Source: Pseudonocardia oceani
GTDB lineage: Bacteria > Actinomycetota > Actinomycetes > Mycobacteriales > Pseudonocardiaceae
Assembly: GCF_019263585.2 (NCBI RefSeq)
Contig: NZ_JADQDF010000001.1
Span: 2,976,001 to 3,040,000 of the forward strand
Length of the DNA stretch: 64,000 bases
Direction: 5' to 3'
Part shown: positions 1 to 8,169 of the stretch, piece after piece
Layout of the letters: each line of letters begins with the position of its first letter
Position numbering within the stretch: the first letter of the stretch is position 1
Notes under the pieces: generated by a model
What the model was told of the DNA's origin: nothing
Databases searched by the model: none
Seen by the model: only the letters and a program-made list of their open reading frames with translations
Program-made: the position numbers and the translations under genes

Positions 1-123
1 CTTCGTCGTGGGTGAGGCACCGGTCGCAGCACACGGGCTACCGTCCTGAGCTGTATCGATCTATCGTCGGGACGTCGGCGCGTCGGGCGGCGACACACGG
101 GGAGCTCGCCGCCGGAGGTTGTT

Positions 124-768
124 GTGTCCTGGCACGTCGCTCCGATCACTCTGGACAATCTGGACGATCTGCCCAAGCGGTGTCGTCGCTGCGTGTTCTG
201 GGAGCTGTCGGAGACACTCGGCAAGCAGGCCGTCGAGTTCGGCTCGGTGGAGCTCGAGAAGGAGGCCTGGGTCTCCGAGGTCCTCCTGGAGTGGGGCTCG
301 TGCGGGCGGATCGTCCACGTCGACGGCGCCCCCGCCGGCTACGTCATCTACGCCCCGCCGTCGGCCTCTCCCCGCGCCGCCGAGATGCCCACCGGTCCGG
401 TCAGCGCCGACGCCGTGCTGATCACCACGATGCAGGTGATGCCGGAGTACGCCGGCGAGGGCCTGGGCCGCATGCTCGCGCAGGCGGTCGTGCGCGACCT
501 CACCCGCCGCGGCGTCAAGGCCGTCGAGGTCTTCGGCGAGGCCCGGCCCGGCACCGAGCCCGGCTGCATGATCCCCGTCGACTTCCTGCGCAGCGTCGGC
601 TTCAAGACCGTCCGCCCGCACCCGCGCTGGCCGCGGCTGCGCATGGAGCTGCGCTCGGCGATGACGTGGAAGGAAGACGTCGAGGCCGCGCTGGAGCAGC
701 TGCTCGGGTCGATCACGATCCCGATGCAGGCACCCGCTCCGGTAGAGCGGGTACTCACCCGTTCCTGA
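124..768 (+). CDS. GNAT-fold N-acetyltransferase
   Basis: This 214-residue protein probably transfers an acetyl group from acetyl-CoA; the substrate is unknown. An N-terminal Cys motif (CRRCVFWE) precedes the GNAT core, where MQVMPEYAGEGLGRML (about residues 102-117) resembles the acetyl-CoA-binding R/Q-x-x-G-x-G/A loop. The GTG start has a GGAGG five bases upstream. It lies convergent to cwlM, the same position as the Rv3916c-type gene between cwlM and parB in mycobacteria, so parAB and oriC probably lie beyond the left edge. Family assignment is good; function is inferred from fold only. Confidence 0.8.
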   Translation: MSWHVAPITLDNLDDLPKRCRRCVFWELSETLGKQAVEFGSVELEKEAWVSEVLLEWGSCGRIVHVDGAPAGYVIYAPPSASPRAAEMPTGPVSADAVLITTMQVMPEYAGEGLGRMLAQAVVRDLTRRGVKAVEVFGEARPGTEPGCMIPVDFLRSVGFKTVRPHPRWPRLRMELRSAMTWKEDVEAALEQLLGSITIPMQAPAPVERVLTRS

Positions 769-786
769 TCACCCCGCAGCGGCGAT

Positions 787-857
787 CTCAGGGCGCCCTG
801 AGAACGCCGGTGAGACCCGTTCCCGGGTCACCGCAGGTGAGGGGCCCGGGACGGGTC
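787..857. terminator. Bidirectional terminator between GNAT gene and cwlM
   Basis: A perfect 16-base palindrome (CTCAGGGCGCCCTGAG, 787-802) is followed by a larger hairpin with arms at 814-827 and 845-857, which match apart from one extra T. It sits between two convergent genes. There is no T-tract, which is common in high-GC actinomycete terminators. Function is inferred from position and structure. Confidence 0.5.
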
Positions 858-858
858 C

Positions 859-2016
859 TCAGATCGCCTGCGCCCCGCCCCGCTCCAGTTCGCGCGCCAG
901 CACGTCGGAGAAGGTGAAGGTCCCGGTCGGCTGGTCGTTCTGGCCGAGCAGGTAGAGGCGCTTGACGCCCACGAGGACGCCCTCGGCCACGACGTCGCGG
1001 AAGTTCGGGTCGAGCAGGTTGCGCCGGTCGCCGAGGTGGGTCAGGTAGCCGACCTCGATGCGCACGGTCGGCATCCGCGTCAGCCGCAGCAGCTCCCACG
1101 TGCGGCCCTGAGTGCCGCAGTCGGTCATCGCGGTGCGGGTGAGCAGCTCGCGCTGGATCAGCCCGGCCAGCGCCTCCCCCACCGTCGACGTGGATCCCGA
1201 GCCGTTGCCGAAGTGGAACGTCGCCAGCCCGTTGGCGTGCATGCTGGGGTTGGCGTCGGTGTGCAGCGAGAGCACGAGGTCGGCGCCGGCGTTGTTGGCG
1301 AACGCGGCCCGCTCCGTGTCGCTGGGGCAGGTGTCCTCGCGCCGCGACAGCATGGCCTCCATGCCGGTGGCGGTCATCCGGCCGACGATGCGGCGCCCGA
1401 GGTCCCACATCAGGTCGGCCTCGGTGGCGCCGGCGACGGAGACACCGCGGTCGAGGCCGCCGTGCCCCGGGTCGACGACGATCCGCTTGCCGCGCAGCCG
1501 CGGCCCGGCCTCGCGCAGCAGCTCCTGCTCGCGCAGCAGGTGCGGGCGGCCGCCGGTGACCTTGCGGCCCAGCTGCTTGAGCGAGCGCAGCGTGGCGGGG
1601 CCGCACACGCCGTCGGGGACGAGGCCGTACTCGCGCTGGAACGCCTTCAGCGCCTTCTCGGTGCGCTCGTCGAACACGCCGCCGGGACGGCCCGGGTCGA
1701 AGCCGAGCTCGAGCAGGCGCTCCTGCAACGTCGTGACGTCGTCGCCGCTCATCGGCGCGGCGATCATGTGCGCGAGCATCCGGTCGCCCAGGCTCCAGCC
1801 CGCCTCGCGCAGCGCGCGGTAGGTGGCCGGGCCGACGATCCCGTCGGTGATGAGGCCCCGGCGCTGCTGGAACGCCCGGACCGCCTGCTCCACGTGGACG
1901 TCGAAGTGCTCGTCCGGGAAACCGGCCAGGGGTCCGGCCAGCAGGCCGAACTGCCGCAGCGTGGCGCGGACCTCGACCACGGCACGACCGGTGTCACCTC
2001 GGCGCAACAGCTGCAT
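859..2016 (-). CDS. cwlM: CwlM-type N-acetylmuramoyl-L-alanine amidase / cell-wall regulator
   Basis: The 385-residue protein has two peptidoglycan-binding domains (about 1-70 and 85-150) and an Amidase_3 domain (about 175-355). Mycobacterial CwlM is cytoplasmic and, once phosphorylated by PknB, activates MurA at the start of peptidoglycan synthesis. The C-terminal PTGTFTF motif (363-369), in the region that carries the phosphothreonine in mycobacteria, is present. All four residues of the amidase zinc/catalytic set are here (H185, E199, H252, E321), whereas mycobacterial CwlM has lost several. No signal peptide is visible. The ATG at 2016 is chosen because GAGGGG lies just upstream; an in-frame start at 2073 would add 19 residues. 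A terminator separates it from trxA. Confidence 0.88.
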   Translation of the reverse strand: MQLLRRGDTGRAVVEVRATLRQFGLLAGPLAGFPDEHFDVHVEQAVRAFQQRRGLITDGIVGPATYRALREAGWSLGDRMLAHMIAAPMSGDDVTTLQERLLELGFDPGRPGGVFDERTEKALKAFQREYGLVPDGVCGPATLRSLKQLGRKVTGGRPHLLREQELLREAGPRLRGKRIVVDPGHGGLDRGVSVAGATEADLMWDLGRRIVGRMTATGMEAMLSRREDTCPSDTERAAFANNAGADLVLSLHTDANPSMHANGLATFHFGNGSGSTSTVGEALAGLIQRELLTRTAMTDCGTQGRTWELLRLTRMPTVRIEVGYLTHLGDRRNLLDPNFRDVVAEGVLVGVKRLYLLGQNDQPTGTFTFSDVLARELERGGAQAI

Positions 2017-2135
2017 GCACCCCTCGCTCGATGTCGCCGTCACCACCCGGCTACGGGCGGTCCGGGGAGACATTGTGCCCTGCCGCTACCCGGAAGGGGG
2101 ACAGCGGGCGGAACCCCGGCGTGTTCGAGTCGTGA

Positions 2136-2172
2136 TAAAAGCGTGCCCCGCTCCGGAGGGAGCGGGGCACGC
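2136..2172 (-). terminator. Intrinsic terminator of trxBA
   Basis: Perfect 14-base arms (2141-2154 and 2159-2172) enclose a 4-base loop. On the minus strand the hairpin is followed by TTTTATC. It lies just after the trxA stop codon, so trxB-trxA transcripts should end here before cwlM. Confidence 0.9.
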
Positions 2173-2180
2173 GGCGGGCA

Positions 2181-2510
2181 TCAGCCGAGGTAGTCGGCCA
2201 GGTCCTTCAGCAGCGCGGCCTTGGGCTTGGCGCCGACGATCTGCTTGACCGGCTTGCCGTCCTGGAACACGATCATGGTCGGGATCGACATGACCTGGAA
2301 CGTGCGGGCGGTCTCCGGGTTGGCGTCGATGTCGAGCTTCGCGACGGTGAGCTTGTCCTTGTTCTCACCGGCGATCTCGTCGAGCACGGGGGCGACCATC
2401 TTGCACGGACCGCACCAGGTGGCCCAGAAGTCCACGACGACGGTCTTGCCGCTCTTGAGGACGTCGGCGTCGAAGGTGTCGTCGGTGACGTCGACGGTGT
2501 TGTTGCCCAT
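2181..2510 (-). CDS. trxA: Thioredoxin
   Basis: A 109-residue cytoplasmic thioredoxin that reduces protein disulfides using electrons from thioredoxin reductase. The redox motif WCGPCK lies at about residues 31-36, and the cis-Pro loop (SIPTMIVF) is present. The length is standard. It follows trxB by 36 bases on the same strand and shares its oxidative-stress-type promoter. It is the equivalent of mycobacterial trxC in this locus. No unusual features. Confidence 0.96.
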   Translation of the reverse strand: MGNNTVDVTDDTFDADVLKSGKTVVVDFWATWCGPCKMVAPVLDEIAGENKDKLTVAKLDIDANPETARTFQVMSIPTMIVFQDGKPVKQIVGAKPKAALLKDLADYLG

Positions 2511-2546
2511 TTCGGTTCTCCCTCTGGGTGGGTCGGTCGGACGGTC

Positions 2547-3545
2547 TCAGCCGGTGACGGCGGCGACCTGCTCGGACGCCTGGCCGTAGCCACCGCCCGC
2601 CATCTCGGTGGTGACGGTTCCCTCGGCGAGCCAGCGCTCGGCGTCGATCGCCGCGGAACAGCCGGAACCGGCCGCGGTGATGGCCTGCCGGTAGGTGTGG
2701 TCGACGAGGTCGCCGCAGGCGAACACGCCGGGGATGGCCGTGGCCGTGCTCGGCGACGCGACCTTGACGTAGCCGGCGTCGTCGAGCTCCAGCTGGCCCT
2801 CCACGAGCCCGCTGCGGGGGTCGTGGCCGATCGCGACGAACATCGCGGTGGCCGGGATGGAGCGCTCCTCGCCGGTGCGGGTGTCGCGCAGGCGCAGACC
2901 GGAGACGCTGCCCTCCCCCTCGACGCCCACGACCTCGGAGTTGAGCGCCCAGCGCATCTTCGGGTCGTTCTGCGCGCGCTCCAGCATGATCCTCGAGGCG
3001 CGGAAGTCCTCGCGGCGGTGCACGATCGTCACCGACTTGGCGAAGCGGGTGAGGAACGTGGCCTCCTCCATCGCGGAGTCGCCGCCGCCGACCACGGCGA
3101 TGTCGTGGTCGCGGAAGAAGAAGCCGTCGCACGTGGCGCAGGAGCTGACGCCGCGGCCGAGGAGCTCCTGCTCACCGGGCACGTCGAGGTAGCGGGCGGC
3201 CGCGCCCATCGCCAGGATGACCGCGCGGGCGGAGTAGGTGACGCCGTTGGCGACCACGGTCTTGACCGGGCCCTCCAGCGACACCTCCTCGACGTCCTCG
3301 GCGCGCAGGTCCGCGCCGAAGCGCGTCGCCTGGCCGCGCATCTGCTCCATGAGCTCGGGGCCCATGATGCCGTCGGTGAAGCCGGGGTAGTTCTCCACCT
3401 CGGTGGTGGTCATCAGGGCGCCACCGAACTGCGTGCCCTCGAAGACCAGCGGCGCCAGCTGCGCGCGCGCGGCGTACACCGCGGCGGTGTAGCCGGCCGG
3501 CCCGGAGCCGATGATGATCAGCTCGTGCACCTTGTCGGTGGTCAC
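2547..3545 (-). CDS. trxB: Thioredoxin reductase (NADPH, FAD)
   Basis: A 332-residue flavoenzyme that transfers electrons from NADPH to thioredoxin. Visible motifs are the N-terminal FAD-binding GSGPAGYT, the redox-active CATC pair (about residues 137-140), the NADPH-binding [10 protein letters not shown], and the C-terminal FAD motif [10 protein letters not shown]. The GTG start is preceded by GAGGACGGGG. The gene leads the trxB-trxA operon and has a GGAAT-N18-GTT promoter upstream, so it is probably induced by thiol-oxidative stress through a SigR/SigH-type sigma factor. Confidence 0.96.
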   Translation of the reverse strand: MTTDKVHELIIIGSGPAGYTAAVYAARAQLAPLVFEGTQFGGALMTTTEVENYPGFTDGIMGPELMEQMRGQATRFGADLRAEDVEEVSLEGPVKTVVANGVTYSARAVILAMGAAARYLDVPGEQELLGRGVSSCATCDGFFFRDHDIAVVGGGDSAMEEATFLTRFAKSVTIVHRREDFRASRIMLERAQNDPKMRWALNSEVVGVEGEGSVSGLRLRDTRTGEERSIPATAMFVAIGHDPRSGLVEGQLELDDAGYVKVASPSTATAIPGVFACGDLVDHTYRQAITAAGSGCSAAIDAERWLAEGTVTTEMAGGGYGQASEQVAAVTG

Positions 3546-3587
3546 TGCAACCCCGTCCTCTCAGCTGTACGGCGGTACATCGCCTCC

Positions 3588-3613
3588 AACACGATCCCAG
3601 GGACGGACATTCC
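3588..3613 (-). promoter_or_regulatory. SigR/SigH-type promoter of trxBA
   Basis: On the minus strand GGAAT (3613-3609) and GTT (3590-3588) are separated by exactly 18 bases. This is the consensus spacing of Streptomyces SigR and mycobacterial SigH promoters, which drive trxBA in those genera. It lies about 43 bases upstream of the trxB start. Confidence 0.75.
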
Positions 3614-3632
3614 GCGCCGGACCGGGCCGGGG

Positions 3633-4289
3633 TCAGCCGACCACGGTGTCGCTCAGCACCTGGCAGGACGGTGCGACGACCAGCACGCGCAGGCGCCCGA
3701 GCTGCCCGGTCGGGAGCACCAGGAGCACGCCGTCGACCCCGTCGAGGCGCACCCGCCGGCCGCCGAGCACCTCGCCGCCGGGATGTCCGGCGGCGTCCAG
3801 GCAGGCGGCCCGCCGGGTGGGGTCGGCCAGCGCGCCGAGGTCGGTGAGCCCGACCGTCGAGCGGGCGACGGCCGCGAGCCCGACCCGCGTGACGTCGGCC
3901 GGCCCGCCGGCGCCGGGCGCCACGGCCCCCGCCACCAGCGCGACGACGACGGCCGCGGCCGCGGCGGGCAGCCGCCACCCGGGAGCCGCGGCAGGCAGCC
4001 GCCGCCGGGGGGCCGCGGCGGGCAGCCGCCGCCGGGGGGCCGCCGTGCGCGGGGCGGGAGGGGCCGTCCAGGTCCGCGCCAGCTCGGGGGGCAGCGGCGG
4101 GGGGCGGAGCGCGGCGAGGTCGGCCCGGACGGTCGTGAGCGCGTGCAGGACGGCGGCGGAGGACGGGTGGGCCCGTGCGGCGTCGCGGACGGACGTGGCC
4201 CGGACCGGGTCGAGCAGGCCGGCGTCGAGGTCGGCCAGCAGGTCGACGTCCGGGCCGGTGCCGGAGCCCGGGGTGGTGTCCTCGCTCAC
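3633..4289 (-). CDS. rsmA: Anti-sigma factor for SigM
   Basis: A 218-residue single-pass membrane protein, probably the RsmA-type inhibitor of SigM. The N-terminal about 75 residues form the predicted cytoplasmic sigma-binding helix region; one membrane segment follows at about residues 115-135; a C-terminal extracytoplasmic domain follows, with two Cys. No HxxxCxxC zinc motif is seen. The GTG start overlaps the sigM stop by four bases (GTGA), so translation is probably coupled. A 27-base tandem repeat encodes three PRRRLPAAA-like units just before the membrane segment. The identity rests mainly on position next to sigM, as in mycobacteria. Confidence 0.82.
   Translation of the reverse strand: MSEDTTPGSGTGPDVDLLADLDAGLLDPVRATSVRDAARAHPSSAAVLHALTTVRADLAALRPPPLPPELARTWTAPPAPRTAAPRRRLPAAAPRRRLPAAAPGWRLPAAAAAVVVALVAGAVAPGAGGPADVTRVGLAAVARSTVGLTDLGALADPTRRAACLDAAGHPGGEVLGGRRVRLDGVDGVLLVLPTGQLGRLRVLVVAPSCQVLSDTVVG
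3967..4047. repeat. Three 27-base tandem repeats inside rsmA
   Basis: Units 3967-3993, 3994-4020 and 4021-4047 each begin GGCAGCCGCC. The first is the most diverged. They keep the reading frame and encode basic/Pro/Ala nonapeptides immediately on the cytoplasmic side of the anti-sigma factor's membrane helix. Confidence 0.8.
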
Positions 4290-4831
4290 GCCCCCTCCCG
4301 CAGGTGTCCGAGGAGCCGGGCGAGGCGGGTGCGCCCGCGGGCGCAGCGGCTCTTCACCGTGCCGACGGGCACGTCGAGGATCTGCGCGGTCTCGGCCACG
4401 GAGAAACCCTGCACGTCGACGAGCACGACCGCCAGCCGCTGCTCGGTGGGCAGCTCCGCCAGCGCGTCCTCCACGGCCAGGCGCGTGGCGAGGTCGTTGG
4501 CCGTGTCGCCGCGCCGCGCGGGCACGTCGTGGGCGGGCCAGGGCACGGTGCGGCGGACCGACTCGCGCCGGATCCGGTCGATGCAGGCGTTGACGAGGAT
4601 GCGGTTGAGCCAGGTGCGGACCGAGGACTCGCCGCGGAACCGGTGCGCGTTGCGGTGCGCCGACAGCAGGGCCTCCTGCACGGCGTCGGCGGCGTCGTCG
4701 CGGTGGGACAGCGTCTGCACCGCCACCCCCCACATCCGCTCGGTGTGCCGACCCACCAGCTCGGCGAACGCGGACCGGTCGCCGCCGAGGTGCGCGGCGA
4801 GGAGCTCCGCGTCGCTCCGGGCGCTGGTCAC
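4286..4831 (-). CDS. sigM: ECF RNA polymerase sigma factor SigM
   Basis: A 181-residue extracytoplasmic-function sigma factor. Region 2 (about 10-80) shows the DAVQEALLSAHRNAHRF-type core helix and WLNRILVN; region 4 (about 120-170) has the helix-turn-helix with LDVPVGTVKSR. It directs RNA polymerase to stress or cell-surface promoters and should be held by the co-encoded anti-sigma factor. The gene order sigM-rsmA-trxB-trxA-cwlM matches mycobacteria. A leaderless promoter (TAGCCT, six bases, GTG) lies directly upstream. Confidence 0.92.
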   Translation of the reverse strand: MTSARSDAELLAAHLGGDRSAFAELVGRHTERMWGVAVQTLSHRDDAADAVQEALLSAHRNAHRFRGESSVRTWLNRILVNACIDRIRRESVRRTVPWPAHDVPARRGDTANDLATRLAVEDALAELPTEQRLAVVLVDVQGFSVAETAQILDVPVGTVKSRCARGRTRLARLLGHLREGA

Positions 4832-4837
4832 GGGCGG

Positions 4838-4843
4838 AGGCTA
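4838..4843 (-). promoter_or_regulatory. Leaderless -10 of sigM
   Basis: TAGCCT on the minus strand ends six bases before the GTG start, so the transcript should begin at or next to the start codon. No clear -35 box is seen. Confidence 0.6.
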
Positions 4844-4893
4844 GGTCGCCGACCCCGCTTCCCGTGGCCGAACGGGAGAACTCGCAGCGGGAC

Positions 4894-6522
4894 TCAGCCC
4901 GCCCGGCGGAACTCCACCTCGCCGAGCTCCGAGGAGAACCCGCCGCCGGACGGCGCCAGCTCGATGATCCACAGCAGGACGTGCTCCACGGGCTGGCTGC
5001 CGTCGAGCGGGACGACCGTGGTGCCGCTGTCGAGCGTGGCCTCGGTCATCAGTTCGGTGTCGTCGGGCGAGGCGTCGGCCGACGGGGCCGAGCGCACCTC
5101 GATCCGCGTGCCCGCGCTGGCCGAGCTGATGGAGAGCTCGGAGAGCTGCACGGCGGAGGCGAACGACGCCATCACGCCGACGCCGGGCTTGAGCGCCGGG
5201 AACTGCTGGCGGTAGGTGACGGTGCCCCACGTGCTGGACGGGTCGCCGTCGATGAGCCGGGTGACGCGGTTGGCGTTGTCGCGGTCGCCCACGTCGTCGA
5301 CGACCTCGACGGACGCCACCCGCACCGGGCCGGCGGCCGGGGCCTCGCCGTCGGAGGCGGGCGGGGGCTCGGAGCCGCCCGCGTTGGGACCGACGACGAT
5401 CGTGGGCGCGCCCGGGTCGGAGAACAGCGACGTGACCTGCACCCCGACGTAGCCGAGCACGAGCAGCACGGCCGCGGCGAGTGTGGCCAGCCCGGTGAGC
5501 AGGCGCTTGCGGCGGATCGGGTCGACGGGGGTGGCGGGGCGGCCGTGGTCCTGCCAGACGTCGTCGGGGTCGGACGGGGCGCCGTCGTGTGCGGGAGGGA
5601 ACAGCGCGTTGCGGTCGTCCTCGGCCACGACGTCGGCGAGCAGCCGATGCACGGCCGCCGCGGTGCGCACGTGGCCGGGCGCGTTCTCCGGGCCGAGCGT
5701 GCCCCGGGCGACGGCGTCGAGCTCCAGCGGGACGCCGGGACGCACCGACGACGGCGGTTCGAGCGCGCCGCCGGGCGTGCGGTCGGCCGCCGTCAGCCCG
5801 GCGCGCGCGGCGTCGGCGCCCGACAGCGGCCAGCGCGCCGTGAGCATGGTGAACAGCACGGCGCCCAGGCCGCGCACGTCGTCGGCGGGGCGCAGGTCGG
5901 GACGGGGCAGGGCGAAGCACATGCGGGCGCGGCCGTCGGGGGTGATGCGGACGCGCTGCGGGTGGTCGCAGCCGAGCACGAAGCCGTGCCGGTGGGCCTC
6001 CTCGGCGGCGGCCGCCAGCGGCGTCAGCGCGCGGGCGGCGGCCAGCGGGCGCAGCATCCCCTCGGACACGACCTCGGCCAGGCTGCGGCCGTTGACCCAC
6101 TCCGTGACGGCCGCGCCGAGCACGTCGGCGGGCAGACCGGGCGCACCGGGGGCCAGGACGTCGAGCAGGCGGGCGCAGCCGGGGTGCTCGAAGGACCCCG
6201 ACCGCAGCGCGCGCACGATCATCTCGCCGGCGCGGGTGGCGCCGGTCGGGTCCTCGTCGCCGCCGATGGCGCCGTGCTCGGGAGCCAGGATGCGGAGCAG
6301 GGTGACGGCCACGTCGCGCCGGAGCACGGTGTCCTCGGCGCGCCAGAACTCCGCACCCGCGGCCAGATCGGACCCGACACGGGTGCGCAAGCGGTAACGA
6401 CCGGCCAGCATGGCGCCGGGACCGGCGTGTCGAGCGACCTCGCGGTCTGCTGGACCGGACTGCACGGGCACCAGTCCGGGCGGTTCCGTGGGCGCGGACG
6501 GGCGGCTCGCGAGCTCGCTCAC
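4894..6522 (-). CDS. Membrane pseudokinase with extracellular carbohydrate-binding-like domain
   Basis: A 542-residue protein with an N-terminal Ser/Thr-kinase-like domain, one membrane helix (about 345-368, LLTGLATLAAAVLLVLGYVG) and an extracellular jelly-roll-like domain with a STWGT element. The kinase fold lacks catalysis: the beta-3 lysine is replaced (AVTLLRI), the catalytic HRD is HGFVLGCD, and no DFG is seen. In mycobacteria this module is fused to the C-terminus of MurJ/MviN, where its phosphorylated form binds FhaA; here it is a separate gene 54 bases downstream of murJ. The GTG at 6522 has GGGGGAGG upstream; an ATG at 6543 is the alternative. Confidence 0.82.
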   Translation of the reverse strand: MSELASRPSAPTEPPGLVPVQSGPADREVARHAGPGAMLAGRYRLRTRVGSDLAAGAEFWRAEDTVLRRDVAVTLLRILAPEHGAIGGDEDPTGATRAGEMIVRALRSGSFEHPGCARLLDVLAPGAPGLPADVLGAAVTEWVNGRSLAEVVSEGMLRPLAAARALTPLAAAAEEAHRHGFVLGCDHPQRVRITPDGRARMCFALPRPDLRPADDVRGLGAVLFTMLTARWPLSGADAARAGLTAADRTPGGALEPPSSVRPGVPLELDAVARGTLGPENAPGHVRTAAAVHRLLADVVAEDDRNALFPPAHDGAPSDPDDVWQDHGRPATPVDPIRRKRLLTGLATLAAAVLLVLGYVGVQVTSLFSDPGAPTIVVGPNAGGSEPPPASDGEAPAAGPVRVASVEVVDDVGDRDNANRVTRLIDGDPSSTWGTVTYRQQFPALKPGVGVMASFASAVQLSELSISSASAGTRIEVRSAPSADASPDDTELMTEATLDSGTTVVPLDGSQPVEHVLLWIIELAPSGGGFSSELGEVEFRRAG

Positions 6523-6576
6523 CCCGTACCTCCCCCGGACCATGATCGGCCGTACTGCCCCGAGCGACAGCCTACG

Positions 6577-8169
6577 TCAGGCGCCGCCTCCACGACGAGG
6601 CATCACGCGCGTGGCGAGCCGCGAGATCCGGTTCACGACGGTGTCGACCTCGTGGACCTTCAGCAGGCGCATCGCCGCCAGGATCGCCGGCCCCGCGACG
6701 ACCAGCGCGACGACCAGCGACGTCCACGCCGTGACCGGTGCGGGCCACCCGTCCGGCAGCGGCAGGACCGTCACGACGCCGAAGGCGACGAGGGTGCCCA
6801 GGAGCGACGCGACCGTGACCGACGCCATGGTGCCGAGCACCTCCAGCGTCGGCAGACGGCCCAGCCGGCGGCGCAGCAGAAGCTGACCCAGCACCGCCCC
6901 GAACACGAACGACAGGCTGTTGGCCGCCGACAGCCCGAGCACGACCTGCTCCGCCGGCAGGAGCGCCCCGGCCAGCAGCAGCATCGGGATCTTCACCCCG
7001 ACCGTGAACAGCTGCACCAGCGTCGGCGTCCGGCTGTCGGCCAGGGCGTAGAACACGCGCAGCTGCAGCATCGTGATCGCGTAGGGCAGCAGGCCGAAGG
7101 CGGACACGGCCAGCGCGCTGCCGAGGATCTGCGCCCCGGGCACGTTGTCGGCGTCCCAGGCGAACAGGGCGAGCGCGATCGGCGTGCCGAAGACCGTGAT
7201 CAGGGCCGAGATCGGCAGCAGGAACACCGCGGACAGCCGGCTGCCCAGGGCGAGGTCGGCGACGACGTCCTCGGTGCGGCCCTCGGCGGCGGCGCGGCTC
7301 ATCCGCGGCATCAGCGCGGTGAGCATCGAGACGCCGAGGATCCCGTAGGGGACCTGCAGCAGCAGCCACGCGTTCGTGTACGTGGCCGGGCCGCCCGCGG
7401 AGGCCGCGATCGCCACATTGGTCGTGACGATGAGGCCGGCCTGTCCGATCAGCACGTAGCCGACCACCCACAGCGCGAGCCCACCGGTCTCGGTCAGGCG
7501 CCGGTCCCAGCCCCAGGTGGGCCGGAAGCGGAAGCCGAGGCGGCGGATCGCGGGCACGAGCACGACGGCCTGCACCACGATGCCCAGCGTCGTGCCGATG
7601 CCCAGGACGAGCAGCTTCGGCTCGCCCATCCGGACCGGGTCGACGCTGATCTCCCCCGGCACCAGCGCGAACACGCCGAGGACCACGAGCACGACGACGT
7701 TGTTGAGCACGGGGGCCCAGGCGAACGGCCCGAAGACGCCGCGGCTGTTGAGGATCGCCCCGAGCAGGGCGCCGAGGCCGTAGAAGAAGATCTGCGGCAG
7801 CAGGAGGTAGGCGAACGCCGTGGTCAGCGGGGACGCCGCGGCGTCGGCCGCGGAGCTCACGTACACCGATGTGATCAGCGGCGCGGCGGCCATCGCGGCG
7901 AGGGTCGCGAGCAGCAGCGCCGTGCCGGCGAGCGTCAGCAGCCGGCGGGTGTAGGTCTCGCCGCCGTCGGGGTCCTCCGTCTGCGCCCGCACCAGCAGCG
8001 GGATGAGCACGCTGGACAGGACACCGCCGATGAGCAGCTCGAAGATGATGTTGGGCAGGGTGTTCGCGATCGTGTACGAGCTGTTGACCAGCCCGAGCCC
8101 GAGCACCCCGACGAGCACGATCTGGCGCAGGAACCCGGTGACGCGCGAGACGAGGCTCGCGATCGCCAT
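6577..8169 (-). CDS. murJ: Lipid II flippase MurJ (MviN)
   Basis: The 530-residue core is a polytopic MATE/MOP-superfamily protein with about 14 membrane helices that moves lipid II across the cytoplasmic membrane. The first helix carries SLVSRVTGFLRQIVLVG, matching the family's SRxxGFxRD region, and ANTLPNIIFELLIGG follows. The ATG at 8169 is the first ordinary start, but it lacks a ribosome-binding site and would begin close to helix 1. The same frame stays open upstream through a Pro/Gly/Gln-rich stretch, so the real N-terminus may be longer. The pseudokinase domain fused in mycobacteria is a separate downstream gene here. Confidence 0.88.
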   Translation of the reverse strand: MAIASLVSRVTGFLRQIVLVGVLGLGLVNSSYTIANTLPNIIFELLIGGVLSSVLIPLLVRAQTEDPDGGETYTRRLLTLAGTALLLATLAAMAAAPLITSVYVSSAADAAASPLTTAFAYLLLPQIFFYGLGALLGAILNSRGVFGPFAWAPVLNNVVVLVVLGVFALVPGEISVDPVRMGEPKLLVLGIGTTLGIVVQAVVLVPAIRRLGFRFRPTWGWDRRLTETGGLALWVVGYVLIGQAGLIVTTNVAIAASAGGPATYTNAWLLLQVPYGILGVSMLTALMPRMSRAAAEGRTEDVVADLALGSRLSAVFLLPISALITVFGTPIALALFAWDADNVPGAQILGSALAVSAFGLLPYAITMLQLRVFYALADSRTPTLVQLFTVGVKIPMLLLAGALLPAEQVVLGLSAANSLSFVFGAVLGQLLLRRRLGRLPTLEVLGTMASVTVASLLGTLVAFGVVTVLPLPDGWPAPVTAWTSLVVALVVAGPAILAAMRLLKVHEVDTVVNRISRLATRVMPRRGGGA

